Shown here piece by piece: positions 1-10,899 of a stretch of DNA of 64,000 nucleotides. Source of the stretch: Melitaea cinxia (lineage: Eukaryota; Arthropoda; Insecta; Lepidoptera; Nymphalidae); NCBI RefSeq assembly GCF_905220565.1, contig NC_059414.1, forward strand, positions 4,276,001 through 4,340,000, read 5' to 3'. Position 1 is the stretch's first letter; every line of letters starts with the position of its first letter. The notes under the pieces were generated by a model. The model did no database searches. It was not told where the DNA came from and saw only the letters and a program-made list of their open reading frames with translations. The position numbers were made by a program, and so were the translations under genes.

Positions 1-96
1 TTAAATCACTTGGCAACGCTTTCTCTGCTAGCGGCAACAATTTTACAACGTTAGTAAACAATCAATGGCTTTTTTTTAATATCATATCAAAAATCG

Positions 97-165
97 ACCA
101 TTCCAGCGGGGATCGAACCTGCATATCCGACTGACCGTGTGACCCAATTAAGCTATGGAACGATG
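97..165 (-). repeat. tRNA-like repeat (degenerate)
   Basis: Read on the minus strand, this stretch has an A-box-like TAGCTTAATTGG and a B-box-like GGTTCGATCC, and it is followed by the same flank (TTTTTGATATGATAT) as the tRNA-like copies near 29.5 kb. Part of the D-arm side is missing, so it is a decayed member of a dispersed tRNA-like repeat rather than a working tRNA gene. Confidence 0.6.
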
Positions 166-371
166 TTTTTTTTTTTAATAATTAACAACATTAAATTTAT
201 AATTTTATTAATAACAACCGGTAAAAATCAAATAACCATGTAACCATATAATCAAATAACCAGTAATTATGGACATAATGGAACAGAAATATATTTCCAG
301 AAGGATCAACAATACCCAAAAAAATATTGGTGACCAAAGCTAACATATAATCTGCACATTATGATTCACTT

Positions 372-440
372 CAGCCTGTAATATCCCACTACTAGGCATA
401 GGTTTCTCTCCCCACGTAGGAGAAGGATCAGAGCTTATCA
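372..440 (-). repeat. SINE/LINE 3'-end fragment
   Basis: The stretch begins TTCAGCCTGTAATATCCCAC and runs through a 'GTAGGAGAAGGATCAGAGCTTA' type segment that recurs at 18.0 kb and 51.7 kb. It is the terminal piece of that dispersed element, inverted. The DNA between here and about 712 is AT-rich with nothing recognisable. Confidence 0.6.
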
Positions 441-712
441 CCAGACATTATGATTGGCAAAGGTTAATGGACTCAATTTTTACACAATGTAAAAAACACA
501 CATAAAATATATCAATAATATTATATTACAACATCTAAAAAAAAACTTGTATTACATAGGCTTTTAGCTACACGTGGCTCACCGCGACAACCATTTTAAA
601 ATTCCCTATTCAGTTGGCCATAACCATTTTGTCTGTAACGTCACCAAATTATCGGTAATTTCAAAATGATAATCGCGGTAAGTCGCGTAAACGTAAAGGT
701 TTGAATGAGACT

Positions 713-1045
713 AACGGTACTAACGGCTACGGCAGTAAAGAATATAGCAACCCCCTCTCTTCCCGTGGATGTCGTAAGAGGCGACTAAGGGACAATTCCA
801 CTACCACCCTGGAACTTAAAGAGCCTACCATTGGCGGGATAACCATCCAACTGCTGGCTTTGAAATACACAGACCGAAAAAAACAGACCCAGGACGGGAG
901 CAGCGTCTTCGGTCCGACAAAGTCAGCCCTGCGATCACCAACCTGCCTGCCCAGCGTGGTTATTATATGCAATACACATGAGTTCACGCCAATTTTAGTA
1001 CGAACTTTTGGAGGCCTATGTCCAACAGTGAACTGCGATAAGCTA
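713..1045 (+). mobile_element. Non-LTR retrotransposon 3' end (RTE-like family)
   Basis: This segment shares long blocks with copies at 19.1, 34.3, 36.9 and 46.3 kb. The blocks include CCCCCTCTCTTCCCGTGG, a GTAAGAGGCGACTAAGG block and an end near GGAGGCCTATGTCCAACAG. The small open frames here, in either direction, are by-products of this repeat and not genes. It is a 5'-truncated copy, diverged from the others. Assignment to an RTE-like LINE is by analogy with the terminal block AGGCCTATGTCCAGCAGTGG. Confidence 0.65.
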
Positions 1046-1261
1046 AAGTTATATTATACAGTGTATAAGGTCAAACCGTCCTAATGCAGATTTACTTCTC
1101 TGACTAACCGAGCTTATCATATACATAATGCCTAAAGGAATACGATAAAAAAGAGTGTTCCGCTTTTTGAGGGTTATAAACAAGGAAATATTTAAAAAAT
1201 AATGTACTAAAAGAAATATAAAAAACGTTACCAGTATAATAGCTTTTAAAAGCTTCCATTT

Positions 1262-2929
1262 TGTAACGTAGTAAAATTGTGGTGCATAGCGACATCTAGT
1301 TATAGCCGCGGTATTACTATTGATCCTGGTATTGAGGTTTGTCTAGCGAAGCTTGCGGGCTCACTAGATGGCGTGCTTGGAGAGTTGCTATGTATTTGCA
1401 CGGTTTTGTTTTTACATTGTTTCATATTTAAATATTTATTTAATTGCTTAGGATTTTTGTCTAAATTGTTTTTATAAATAATAATAAAAAAAAAAAAATA
1501 TTTATATAGATGTCTTTCGGTTTACTGTATTGGATAAATTTTTAATTTTGAGTGGCAACACTGCCAGATTAAAAGGACTTTCGCTTCGACCATGATTGGG
1601 AACGGCGAGGGAAAGATTTCACGTTTTCGTGTTTTGTTGGCCAGGTTCGCCTGCATATTAAAAATTATGTCTCTGAAGTAGAGAATAATAATTTTATTTA
1701 TCTCAACAATAATGGTGAGTTAATTTCGATATTTTGGTGGGACCTCTTTTTCCCTTTGTGTTTGTGATAACCTTTAGGTGTCATAGTAACTCGTAATTTA
1801 CTTTTGTTACAGCTTCCTTATTTTGTTCATTTTGAAATAGATATTTTTATCTGATTTCGGGGATGGTGGGAACGAGAGATTACATTTATGCAATCTACTC
1901 TGGTAAGATTTTAAACCATTCTTTTAAATTTTGCATCGGTTCGATTCCGCCATTTTGACAACGTGTTTTCTTTGTTTCAGGGTTTTTTTTTTTGATTCTT
2001 TCATTTTTATATTTCCTTAGTATTTTATTGTTTTATTTTATTATATTACGTAACTAATTAATGGAGATATGTCTTTAGAAGAAAATACACTTGCGTTACC
2101 ATGATGTAGGAAAAATTTAAATATGAAAAATTTATAATCTGAAATTAAGATGGAACTTAAATGAGTTACAAACAGAACTCAAACTTAAAATTATATTTCG
2201 ATTTCATTCTGTCATTTTCGTTAAACTTCAATCATCGAGGCCTGGATATTTGAATTTGGAATTTAAATAAAACACTAAAAGGTATCTTTTCAATATTTTG
2301 AAAGCTGAGTCTACCGTGGATCACCAGAGCAATGAAACATCTGTCCGTATTAAAGTAGAACCTTTGGGCTGGAGATCCTGCTCATCGAAACTTCCTGTTG
2401 AAACCTTAACACCCGGTGGATGTCCAGAGCAAATTGACAATTCAAGTAATTGGTACGAATTAAAGCAGAAGAGGTACAGACTTTCTCATTATTTAGTTGA
2501 TCTATGCTTATTTACAAGGTTATTTGATTTCTGGTGGTATACTCGTTAAGCTCATTATACTCGTTAAGCAATTATACTCATCACGTATTTTTTTTTTAAT
2601 GTAGTAAATATATTAAGAACCTTCTCTCTACGACTGAGCAACCTTAGTATTTGTGTAAATTGTAATTTCTGAAGTGATGGTTTTGGGGTTAGCTAGGTAG
2701 GCTTATTTATTATATTTTGTTACATGAGGGTAAGTGAAAAAAAAAATGGAAATTAAACTACCTTAATGTTGAATATCTAGTTGGTTTATTATTTAAATCT
2801 TTTTTTTCCTACCTGCTTAAAATTTGTATATGGTCCTAGCCCTAAAGTTATATCACTATTTTTTTTGTCAACGGCACATTGTATTCCGAAATAGCCGGGC
2901 AACTTTTTCCGTCAATGTGTCGGGTGGCA
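1262..2929 (+). repeat. Left LTR-like arm of the inverted element
   Basis: This arm runs from TG (1262) to CA (2928-2929) and is followed after two bases by TGGCGCCCA. It is the mirror copy of 5768-7434. It contains two short open frames that also occur in the other arm (1277-1477 and 2298-2549), and a GTGAGT splice-donor-like site directly after an ATG near 1711. The length of 1.67 kb is long for a gypsy-type LTR. Confidence 0.75.
2299..2472 (+). other. Exon-like segment inside the arm
   Basis: The segment encodes about 57 residues of ordinary protein-like sequence with the motif VRIKVEP, which fits the sumoylation consensus psi-K-x-E. It ends AAGAG followed by GTACAG, a plausible splice donor, and is preceded by a weak AG acceptor. 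The identical segment lies inverted at 6224-6397. It may be a captured host transcription-factor exon or a chance frame. The parent gene is not recognised. Confidence 0.3.
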
Positions 2930-2931
2930 AA

Positions 2932-2940
2932 TGGCGCCCA
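2932..2940 (+). promoter_or_regulatory. Primer-binding-site-like sequence, left arm
   Basis: TGGCGCCCA begins two bases after the CA end of the LTR-like arm. TGGCGCC is the usual start of a PBS complementary to a tRNA 3' end (tRNA-Lys in many elements). Only the first 8-9 bases can be matched by eye. Confidence 0.55.
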
Positions 2941-2944
2941 CGGA

Positions 2945-3429
2945 TTAATTTAAATCGTAATGTTTATATACAAACAAAGATATTGAAGTGAAACAATAAA
3001 ACCCATGGTTTATTTTGAATTTTGAATTTAGAAACTTTTTCCAAAAGTCACAACCAAAAATAACATCTACCACAATAGATGGAATTACAAAAAATTTAAT
3101 AATGTGAGTCATAGAATTGTAAGTAATCGGAATAAACATGTAACCCAAGCAATGGAGTTGGTCCCCATTTGCCACAGAAAATGTGGTGTCATTATCCACA
3201 CGTAATTTGTAACCCATTTTCAAAAAAACCTTGTGCGCCTGGTTACCCAAAATTGACGCGCAAGCACCGGAATCTAGTAATCCTGTAATCTCTAAGTTGT
3301 CTACTGAAGTCTGTAAATGTGGTCTAACATCCTTTTCATTAATTGAAAACAGAACTGTGTCAGGTATGCAAGTTGTTTTATTATAATTGACAACACTATG
3401 TAATTGTGTCTCTGCACAGTCCTGGTATA
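2945..3429 (-). CDS. Retropepsin (aspartic protease) domain, 3'-truncated
   Basis: The frame lies -1 to gag and opens at the frameshift site. It carries the retropepsin active-site motif LLDSGACAS, and about 60 residues later the hydrophobic-then-G block DVIFGCDFW, where these proteases normally carry their conserved glycine. Downstream of that point a gypsy-type polyprotein would continue into reverse transcriptase. Here the junction with the inverted arm (3023/3024) is crossed, and the frame reads about 20 foreign residues before a stop. The product would be a Gag-Pro fusion for particle maturation. The protease core looks nearly complete, but its C-terminal edge is replaced. Confidence 0.75.
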
Positions 3430-4701
3430 TTAGTTTTTTGAATTTTTATCTGAAGGTGGTTGTCTAACCAAAGCCCTCTTACTACACACTGGACATGTTT
3501 TAACTGTGTAGTTCTGCAATCCACACGAAAAACACCTTAGAGACCTCGGAACAACCCTACAAAATTTAAAGTTGTGGTTTCCCTTACCACATTTATAACA
3601 AAGTTTTTTATTTGACTGTAAAAAATTATTATTTTCACTCCTATTAACCTTAACCGCTGTCGCCGAAACTGTGTTCACCTGTTTTGAATTCGGTTTGTAA
3701 GCAAACTCAGAACTTAGAAGCGCTTTATTACTACTGGGCTCCGAAAATAAAGCAGAACGTTGTTTGGCAGCCTCTAGTTTACGACACTTTTCTTTCAAAA
3801 CCGCTACTGAATCTATGGTTACTAGGGCCAGTTGCTCGGAATAACATGGACGAATGTTATGTAAAAGAATGTCTAATTTTTGTTTTTCAGAAAGTTGAGT
3901 CGTTAATCTCGCAAACATACAGAACATTACGGAAAAATAAATACACACTGGTTCATCGGGGCCTTGCGTACGAGCTCTGATTTCTCCAATTAACCTATGA
4001 TCATAATCGACTGCGTCAAATTCTTCCAAAAATAACTTTTTTAATTCTAACCAATTTGAGACTAATGATTTATTTCCTCTGAACCACAATAAAGCTTTAC
4101 CTGTAAAAAGATGAAAGGCAGAAATGAACAGCTTCGAATCTGAAACTCCATAAGACTTCTTATATTCTTCCACACGTTCGATGAAGCTACGTGGGTCTCC
4201 CTGTCCATTGTAAGTTAACTTCCACTTGGCGACATTTTTGTCCCCAGTGCATTCTACTGTGGAGCTGTCTGAAGTCAAAGATTCGCTTTCCTGAGCCCAA
4301 CCATTGTTAGGTTCCAATCTTGAAATTAGAATATCCAATTTTGAACTTATCTCACTCCTCTTACCTTTTAGGGTGAGCTCGGAAGAATGTATTCTTAAAT
4401 TTCTGAAATATAAATGCGACGCTAAAGCTTTAGCCCTACAAAGAATATGTCGCTCTTTATTTTCCTCAAATTTCTTAATTAAATCTTTTAAATCCTGAAG
4501 TTTTTGAGAAACAACCTCCAACTCGGTTTCAGCATCAATGTCTGTTTCCAAAATTGATTCAGAAGGAATCTCTGTTATTAAATGTTTTAATTGTTTCTTT
4601 AAACCAAGCACAGTAGGTGCTGGCGTTTCAGAACGAATGGACACCTCATAAGTTAATTCGTCTTTCAAAAGAGAGTGAAATTGCACAAAAGTTTGTTCCA
4701 T
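3430..4701 (-). CDS. Gag-like capsid/nucleocapsid protein, 423 residues
   Basis: The ATG at 4701 opens an uninterrupted frame. Residues about 60-135 are charged and probably coiled-coil. Residues about 160-300 have the retrotransposon gag pattern, with spaced aromatic residues around ALLWFRG and an LKKLFLEEF helix. Near residues 370-410 there is a CCHC zinc knuckle, CYKCGKGNHNFKFC, followed by a second knuckle with Tyr in place of His (CFSCGLQNYTVKTC) and a CPVC pair. The protein would package element RNA. The frame is intact, unlike most elements in the window, which supports recent activity. Its stop codon is part of a frameshift signal into the protease. Confidence 0.85.
   Translation of the reverse strand: MEQTFVQFHSLLKDELTYEVSIRSETPAPTVLGLKKQLKHLITEIPSESILETDIDAETELEVVSQKLQDLKDLIKKFEENKERHILCRAKALASHLYFRNLRIHSSELTLKGKRSEISSKLDILISRLEPNNGWAQESESLTSDSSTVECTGDKNVAKWKLTYNGQGDPRSFIERVEEYKKSYGVSDSKLFISAFHLFTGKALLWFRGNKSLVSNWLELKKLFLEEFDAVDYDHRLIGEIRARTQGPDEPVCIYFSVMFCMFARLTTQLSEKQKLDILLHNIRPCYSEQLALVTIDSVAVLKEKCRKLEAAKQRSALFSEPSSNKALLSSEFAYKPNSKQVNTVSATAVKVNRSENNNFLQSNKKLCYKCGKGNHNFKFCRVVPRSLRCFSCGLQNYTVKTCPVCSKRALVRQPPSDKNSKN
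3433..3439 (-). promoter_or_regulatory. -1 programmed ribosomal frameshift site (A AAA AAC)
   Basis: On the minus strand the last gag codons read TCA AAA AAC TAA, which places the canonical slippery heptamer A AAA AAC in the required phase directly before the gag stop. Slipping back one base opens the protease frame without interruption. No downstream pseudoknot was worked out. Confidence 0.75.
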
Positions 4702-5673
4702 TTTGATTTATAAAAATCGGTACAGCCAAGATATTAGAAATGGATCCCGGTGGTATTATCGTTACTAAAAAAAAAGGTTACAAAAGCTTCAACAAAAATC
4801 AAAATTACTTATACGGAATTTAAGCATACTATTAAAAAAAAACAAAAAAAGAAATGTTTAAACTTAGCCTACTCTAAAATAATATCTCAACAACTATGCT
4901 TCCATTACAAAATAATATTTCTAAAGTATACAGAAGAAAGAAGAAATAATACTAAATAACATACAAAATTGTAAGGTGTGATACAGCCTTATGTGTCAAA
5001 ATAATCAATGTGGCACAGCCTTCATATACACAACTCAACAAAAAAAAATATGTATATAACCTAAACTAGGTATAAACTATAATAACTTTAAACAAAAACA
5101 ATCAACTTACTATGAAATACCAAATACAATTTAACATTGGTCAGTTGAAATGTTCATATAACTCTATATGAACCCAGAATAAAATAAAGAAAATACATAA
5201 TCTAAATTATCAGAATTATCCAAACAACTTGAAGTGTGGTATAGTATAACCCCAACCTCTAAATCAAATAAAAGTAGCTAATCTAATCAAATAAATAAAT
5301 ATAAATGTAACTATGTCTAAGAAACTACTGAATCTTAACAATTGTCAAAAGAACGTCTTCACGGAAAACTTTAAAAGTCAAAACCTCCCAAAAGAAAAAA
5401 TAAACAAAATGCCAAGGCACAATATGCAGTGCAAACAAGAATGAATAATTGCAAATATGATTTGATACCAACAAAATGCAAAAAAAAAAAAATTATTTAC
5501 TTTTAAAATTTTTTTCTTTACACACTGACAATTGTCAAAACTCAAAATACTACTAATATTACAGTATTTTCAAAATCTACGGGTGATATACTCATCAAAC
5601 AAGATAACATTAAAAAAAAAAATTATACTCGCAACAAAAAAATGATATTAAACTGTGATTACAACAAAAAAAA
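4702..5673 (-). other. Untranslated leader of the retroelement
   Basis: This is AT-rich single-copy interior between the right inverted arm and the gag start, with several A-runs and no long frame in the gag direction. The small plus-strand frame at 4750-4959 is low-complexity lysine codons. It is probably leader and packaging sequence. Confidence 0.5.
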
Positions 5674-5756
5674 AAAATTCAAAATAAACCATGGGTTTTA
5701 TTGTTTCACTTCAATATCTTTGTTTGTATATAAACATTACGATTTAAATTAATCCG

Positions 5757-5765
5757 TGGGCGCCA
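5757..5765 (-). promoter_or_regulatory. Primer-binding-site-like sequence, right arm
   Basis: This is the mirror copy of the PBS-like TGGCGCCCA, read on the minus strand next to the right LTR-like arm. It is correctly placed upstream of gag, so this arm is the one in the functional 5' orientation. Confidence 0.6.
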
Positions 5766-5767
5766 TT

Positions 5768-7434
5768 TGCCACCCGACACATTGACGGAAAAAGTTGCCC
5801 GGCTATTTCGGAATACAATGTGCCGTTGACAAAAAAAATAGTGATATAACTTTAGGGCTAGGACCATATACAAATTTTAAGCAGGTAGGAAAAAAAGATT
5901 TAAATAATAAACCAACTAGATATTCAACATTAAGGTAGTTTAATTTCCATTTTTTTTTTCACTTACCCTCATGTAACAAAATATAATAAATAAGCCTACC
6001 TAGCTAACCCCAAAACCATCACTTCAGAAATTACAATTTACACAAATACTAAGGTTGCTCAGTCGTAGAGAGAAGGTTCTTAATATATTTACTACATTAA
6101 AAAAAAAATACGTGATGAGTATAATTGCTTAACGAGTATAATGAGCTTAACGAGTATACCACCAGAAATCAAATAACCTTGTAAATAAGCATAGATCAAC
6201 TAAATAATGAGAAAGTCTGTACCTCTTCTGCTTTAATTCGTACCAATTACTTGAATTGTCAATTTGCTCTGGACATCCACCGGGTGTTAAGGTTTCAACA
6301 GGAAGTTTCGATGAGCAGGATCTCCAGCCCAAAGGTTCTACTTTAATACGGACAGATGTTTCATTGCTCTGGTGATCCACGGTAGACTCAGCTTTCAAAA
6401 TATTGAAAAGATACCTTTTAGTGTTTTATTTAAATTCCAAATTCAAATATCCAGGCCTCGATGATTGAAGTTTAACGAAAATGACAGAATGAAATCGAAA
6501 TATAATTTTAAGTTTGAGTTCTGTTTGTAACTCATTTAAGTTCCATCTTAATTTCAGATTATAAATTTTTCATATTTAAATTTTTCCTACATCATGGTAA
6601 CGCAAGTGTATTTTCTTCTAAAGACATATCTCCATTAATTAGTTACGTAATATAATAAAATAAAACAATAAAATACTAAGGAAATATAAAAATGAAAGAA
6701 TCAAAAAAAAAAACCCTGAAACAAAGAAAACACGTTGTCAAAATGGCGGAATCGAACCGATGCAAAATTTAAAAGAATGGTTTAAAATCTTACCAGAGTA
6801 GATTGCATAAATGTAATCTCTCGTTCCCACCATCCCCGAAATCAGATAAAAATATCTATTTCAAAATGAACAAAATAAGGAAGCTGTAACAAAAGTAAAT
6901 TACGAGTTACTATGACACCTAAAGGTTATCACAAACACAAAGGGAAAAAGAGGTCCCACCAAAATATCGAAATTAACTCACCATTATTGTTGAGATAAAT
7001 AAAATTATTATTCTCTACTTCAGAGACATAATTTTTAATATGCAGGCGAACCTGGCCAACAAAACACGAAAACGTGAAATCTTTCCCTCGCCGTTCCCAA
7101 TCATGGTCGAAGCGAAAGTCCTTTTAATCTGGCAGTGTTGCCACTCAAAATTAAAAATTTATCCAATACAGTAAACCGAAAGACATCTATATAAATATTT
7201 TTTTTTTTTTATTATTATTTATAAAAACAATTTAGACAAAAATCCTAAGCAATTAAATAAATATTTAAATATGAAACAATGTAAAAACAAAACCGTGCAA
7301 ATACATAGCAACTCTCCAAGCACGCCATCTAGTGAGCCCGCAAGCTTCGCTAGACAAACCTCAATACCAGGATCAATAGTAATACCGCGGCTATAACTAG
7401 ATGTCGCTATGCACCACAATTTTACTACGTTACA
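5768..7434 (-). repeat. Right LTR-like arm of the inverted element
   Basis: This arm is the reverse complement of 1262-2929, within one or two bases in length. Read on the minus strand it is TG...CA, then two bases, then the PBS-like site, then the leader and gag, which is the order expected of a genuine 5' LTR. Confidence 0.75.
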
Positions 7435-7438
7435 ATTT

Positions 7439-7910
7439 CACTGATCAAATAAAAGATAATTTTACAAAGAGAAATGAAATAAGTATTTCCTTATACTTTT
7501 GACCGAGTAAAAACTTTAATATTTTTGATTTTTTTTGTAAATAATACTTTTTTTTATCGTGTTTATAGTATTAATGTTAGACGTATCTCGTTTTTATTCA
7601 ATTAACATTTTAAATGCTTCGTATCGTAATACCCCTTTTCTTAAAAGTTTGAAATACGTAAAGGTTCAAAATATAAAGCAACGTATTTCAAAAGATTAGG
7701 CAAGAGTAGCTTAATTAGTGATAATGGTTGCTTTGACAGTTTTGATATCTCCCAGCTTATCAAAATGGTGGCATTGTGACGGAGAGAAAGGGTGCATTGT
7801 GATTTTCAGCTATAAGTCATTCCCGCTAAACCTCGCTTAGTAAACATTTCAATTGAATAGTAGTTTCTTAAAAATCATATCATTCTGTTACAGTTTCAAA
7901 CTGCTTAGTT
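7439..7910. other. AT-rich intergenic DNA
   Basis: Nothing recognisable beyond A/T-rich single-copy sequence. Confidence 0.4.
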
Positions 7911-7914
7911 AAAT

Positions 7915-8065
7915 AAATAAATAAAATAAAGGGCTCACACTCACGGCCTCCATTAGGATTAACTCCTGTGTCGGGATTCCGGAAAGATACACAATACACA
8001 ACACGGCAAACATCTGTATGGCCAATACAAATGTTTTCCATGTACGGGGATGAAACGTGCAACCA
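7915..8065 (-). repeat. SINE tail fragment
   Basis: This has the same block order as the SINEs at 40.6 and 44.6 kb: CTCACACTCACGGCCTCC, a CTCCTGTGTCGGGATTCCGG block, then GGCCAATACAAATGTTTTCC. The tRNA-related head is missing. The short overlapping frames here are by-products. Confidence 0.55.
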
Positions 8066-8329
8066 CCAGCACAAAACCACCACAAACCACAGCCAACGCG
8101 TGACAAAAATTAAACATACTAACAAAGTGAAATAGGCTAGATAGAATGTATTTAGTTCGAATTGTTTTATTATAACGGACGGTTAGTATGGTGAATTTGA
8201 ACACCGCACGCTTACATAAAAAGTAAAAGTAATGAGCGATGTTCCGATCCAAGTTGTCCCAATATCAGAAAAAGAAGCACTTTCATCACACTAATAAAAA
8301 ACGTTTATTCGTTCACAGGTCATACAACT

Positions 8330-8665
8330 ATGTCGCCAAACATGCGTACAAATCACCTGACGGTTTAGTGGTTACTGTAGCTTATAGACGCTTACAACAC
8401 CAAAATAGTCGCAAGCCTGTTGCTAAACCTATCCCCAATCCCACCAGCAGCTATAATCACCTTACTTACCACCGGAACACACAACTAAATAACACTGCAC
8501 TTAATTAGTCTTGTATTCCTATGGTAAGCTAGCCAGAGCTTCGAGAGAAGTGTCGGAAATAGGGTCGTCAACGCGCTGATATTGCTCCTGGCGCTGCTGT
8601 CATCCATAAGCTACGGTATCAACTTATCATCAGGCGGATCGTACGCTTGATTGCCACCTTTGTAA
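8330..8665 (+). mobile_element. Non-autonomous inverted-repeat element (MITE-like)
   Basis: The left end has a 'CACCTGACGG...GTAGCTTATAGACGC' block and the right end has TCATCAGGCGGATCGTACGC, which reads as the imperfect inverse of the family's left end (AAGCGTACGGCTCACCTGAT in the 46.9-kb copy). Related copies lie at 12.1, 20.0, 24.9, 32.7 and 46.9 kb. It has no coding capacity; the 89-residue frame across it is incidental. Confidence 0.5.
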
Positions 8666-8707
8666 TAACACAAAAACCCTAGCGTTAAATGTTCAAAACT
8701 GGTAAAA

Positions 8708-8805
8708 TCAGAATCAAAATCAAAAAAAGCTTTATTCATATTTATAGGCTCCAAGAGCACTTTGGAATCGTCATTTTACAAATTAAAACTCGCTAAATCT
8801 CTCGC
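8708..8805. repeat. Dispersed repeat fragment
   Basis: The block TTTGGAATCGTCATTTTA occurs here after an AAATCAAAATCAAA stretch, and again at about 63260. It is probably the tail of a LINE or SINE family. The following DNA up to about 9411 is AT-rich without features. Confidence 0.4.
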
Positions 8806-9411
8806 TAATATAAAAACACACGATAACTCCAGTTTTGCCAAGAACATTTTATAATTTATTCATTAATGAAATTGCCATGCAACAAAAATAAAGCAAAAGC
8901 AGTTGCCCCGTAGGAAAAATAAAATCTTGTTATTTCGCGTGACTTAACAATTTATCTTTCTTCTGATAACTCGATCTCGATAACTGTTTCAAGGTAAAAG
9001 AAATGTCACACTGATTGATCTCGCAAGACAAATCGAATAATATTTTTGTTTCATGTATTTTTTCCATTTTTTAAGGAACTACTACTTCGCTACTAGTACT
9101 AAATACACAGCCACTTATTTAGGTATTTACATGCATATAACTTTAATTATGGATTGTTCAAAATTTTAAATGTTAAATAAAAAAAAAATACTACCTATCA
9201 ATATTAGATCTTAAAAACAAGTATTTTTTAGGTTTAAAGTCTTATATCTCTTTGTCTTAAATATGTTAACTATGATTAAGATTAAATATACAAATAAAAA
9301 ATAAAATTCATACGAAATTACATTGTTTTGACGGACCCGTTGGCACAACGGTCAGACCTACACAAATGATATAATGAACTCTCGTAAACAAAATTATAAG
9401 ACGATATATTG

Positions 9412-9640
9412 ACTAGCCCGTTGGCGCAGTTTGTAGTGACCCTGCTTTCTGCTCCGGCGGTTGTGGGTTCGATTCCCATCCTGATTCTGGGTGTAATTTG
9501 TATATTTATTTATATATGTATTATCTATATGTATGTTTATCGAGAAAAAAATGTAGCTATACCAGTCGGCTGTTACCTATAACACAAGCATTAAATTGCT
9601 TACTTTAAGAACCGATGACCGGATATGTATGTATAAATAT
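9412..9640 (+). mobile_element. tRNA-derived SINE
   Basis: The head carries an A-box-like TGGCGCAGTTTG and a perfect B box GGTTCGATTCC (RNA polymerase III internal promoter). A body with CCAGTCGGCTGTTACCTATA and an AT-rich tail follow. The inverted full copy at 35.22-35.45 kb shares the whole order. Confidence 0.75.
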
Positions 9641-10895
9641 TTATTTATTATTATTATTTATATCTCATTAATATTTATTTAAATCTCCTGAAACAATACT
9701 TTTAAAAACATATTGATCATTACATGTAAAATTTTAATTTAAGACAATCAAAAAAGCGTGTACCATTTAGTCTTAGTTCCAAAAGAGAAAATATTTTTTC
9801 TAATCTGGCAAATAACTATTTTTGTTGTTTTTTATATAATAAAAAAAAAAACAGTTTCTTATATCTTATTTATTTGAAGTACTACATAATCCATCTTTAA
9901 GTCATTGAAGGGAAATTACAAATTTTTGAATAATTTGTATCCTGTATAATAACTTTAATTAATGTCTTAGAGATTCAGTCGCTTTGTAATTAAGTTCTAA
10001 AAACGAAATGAAAAGAGGCATCTTTGTGATACCGACAAAACTATTTCAGGTCGTATTCAGGCTATCTTTTGGCTCTTATCATTTAATTTTTAATTACTTA
10101 TTTATAGCAAGGAACGTTTAGGAAATATGTGAAATAATACTTTTATCACAGACACAGGTCGTCTGTTAGCAAAGTAGTTAATTTAATGACTGTGTGACCG
10201 CTTTGATACGATATTTTTTTAATATATATACTCATACGTGCATATAAATAGTTCATATTACATCCAGATTCAAGATGGCAATATGAGGGTGAGAGATTAC
10301 TACTAACTGCTCCAGAATGTTGAAAAATACAGTGAAAAAACCGACCATCATCCTTAACTAATTCTACAAATTTAAAAATCCAAATACACACTTTTAAACA
10401 GATAATTACTTTTCACCTTCGTTTTTAATTGTAGTACATATTGACCAACGCTTGTGCCAACGCCTATACCACAGACATTATTAAATTATCATATAGAGAC
10501 AAAAAGATCATATGACTCTATAATAGAGTTTATAAAACAACCACCTAAGTCACAGGTAAAACTTTACCCGTAAAAGTAAAGTGAACGACCTTCTCTACAA
10601 CAGTAGTATAATAATTTGTACCATAAAGTTTACGTATAACTCCAAAGTTTTAAATTGAACAACAAAGAACATTTTAAATGTTCATATAATTTGTTTTAAT
10701 TTTCCCTTTTTTTATGATTTAACGTTCTTGTATTTAAAACTTTTTCTCGTTATGTATAAAATTGTATGAACCTCATTTTAAAAGTAATTACTTTACGCCT
10801 CATTAAAAAGATTAACGTTAAATAAAGTAAGTTCAATTTATAAAATGTATAACAAAATAGATCAATGAAATTTATAACAAAAAAAAATCGAGTCT
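9641..10895. other. AT-rich intergenic DNA with a SINE tail remnant
   Basis: Most of this is AT-rich with no gene. At 10150-10200 the GGTCGTCTGTTAGCAAAGTA block matches the tail side of the SINE at 35.22 kb, so a decayed inverted tail is present. The 10146-10391 and 10750-11031 minus frames have no protein character. Confidence 0.4.
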
Positions 10896-10899
10896 TCAC

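Larger units (their letters stand above)
1262..7434 (-). mobile_element. LTR retroelement with inverted LTR arms, gag-pro only
   Basis: The element starts TGTAACG and ends CGTTACA. It is flanked by ATTT on both sides (1258-1261 and 7435-7438), which fits integrase-mediated insertion with a 4-bp target duplication. The two ends, about 1.76 kb each (1261-3023 and 5674-7435), are reverse complements and look nearly identical. Each contains a 1.67-kb LTR-like part followed by a primer-binding-site-like TGGCGCCCA. Between them lie a leader, a minus-strand gag and a truncated protease. No reverse transcriptase, RNase H or integrase is present. Normal LTRs are direct repeats, so this is a rearranged, non-autonomous derivative. 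The near identity of the arms suggests recent origin. Superfamily Ty3/gypsy-like is inferred from the gag and protease. Confidence 0.85.

Noticed and set aside
1261..7435. Reading the inverted arms as terminal inverted repeats of a cut-and-paste DNA transposon
   Set aside because: The interior encodes gag, a slippery site and retropepsin, and each arm is followed by a PBS-like site; ends are TG...CA. All point to an LTR retroelement.
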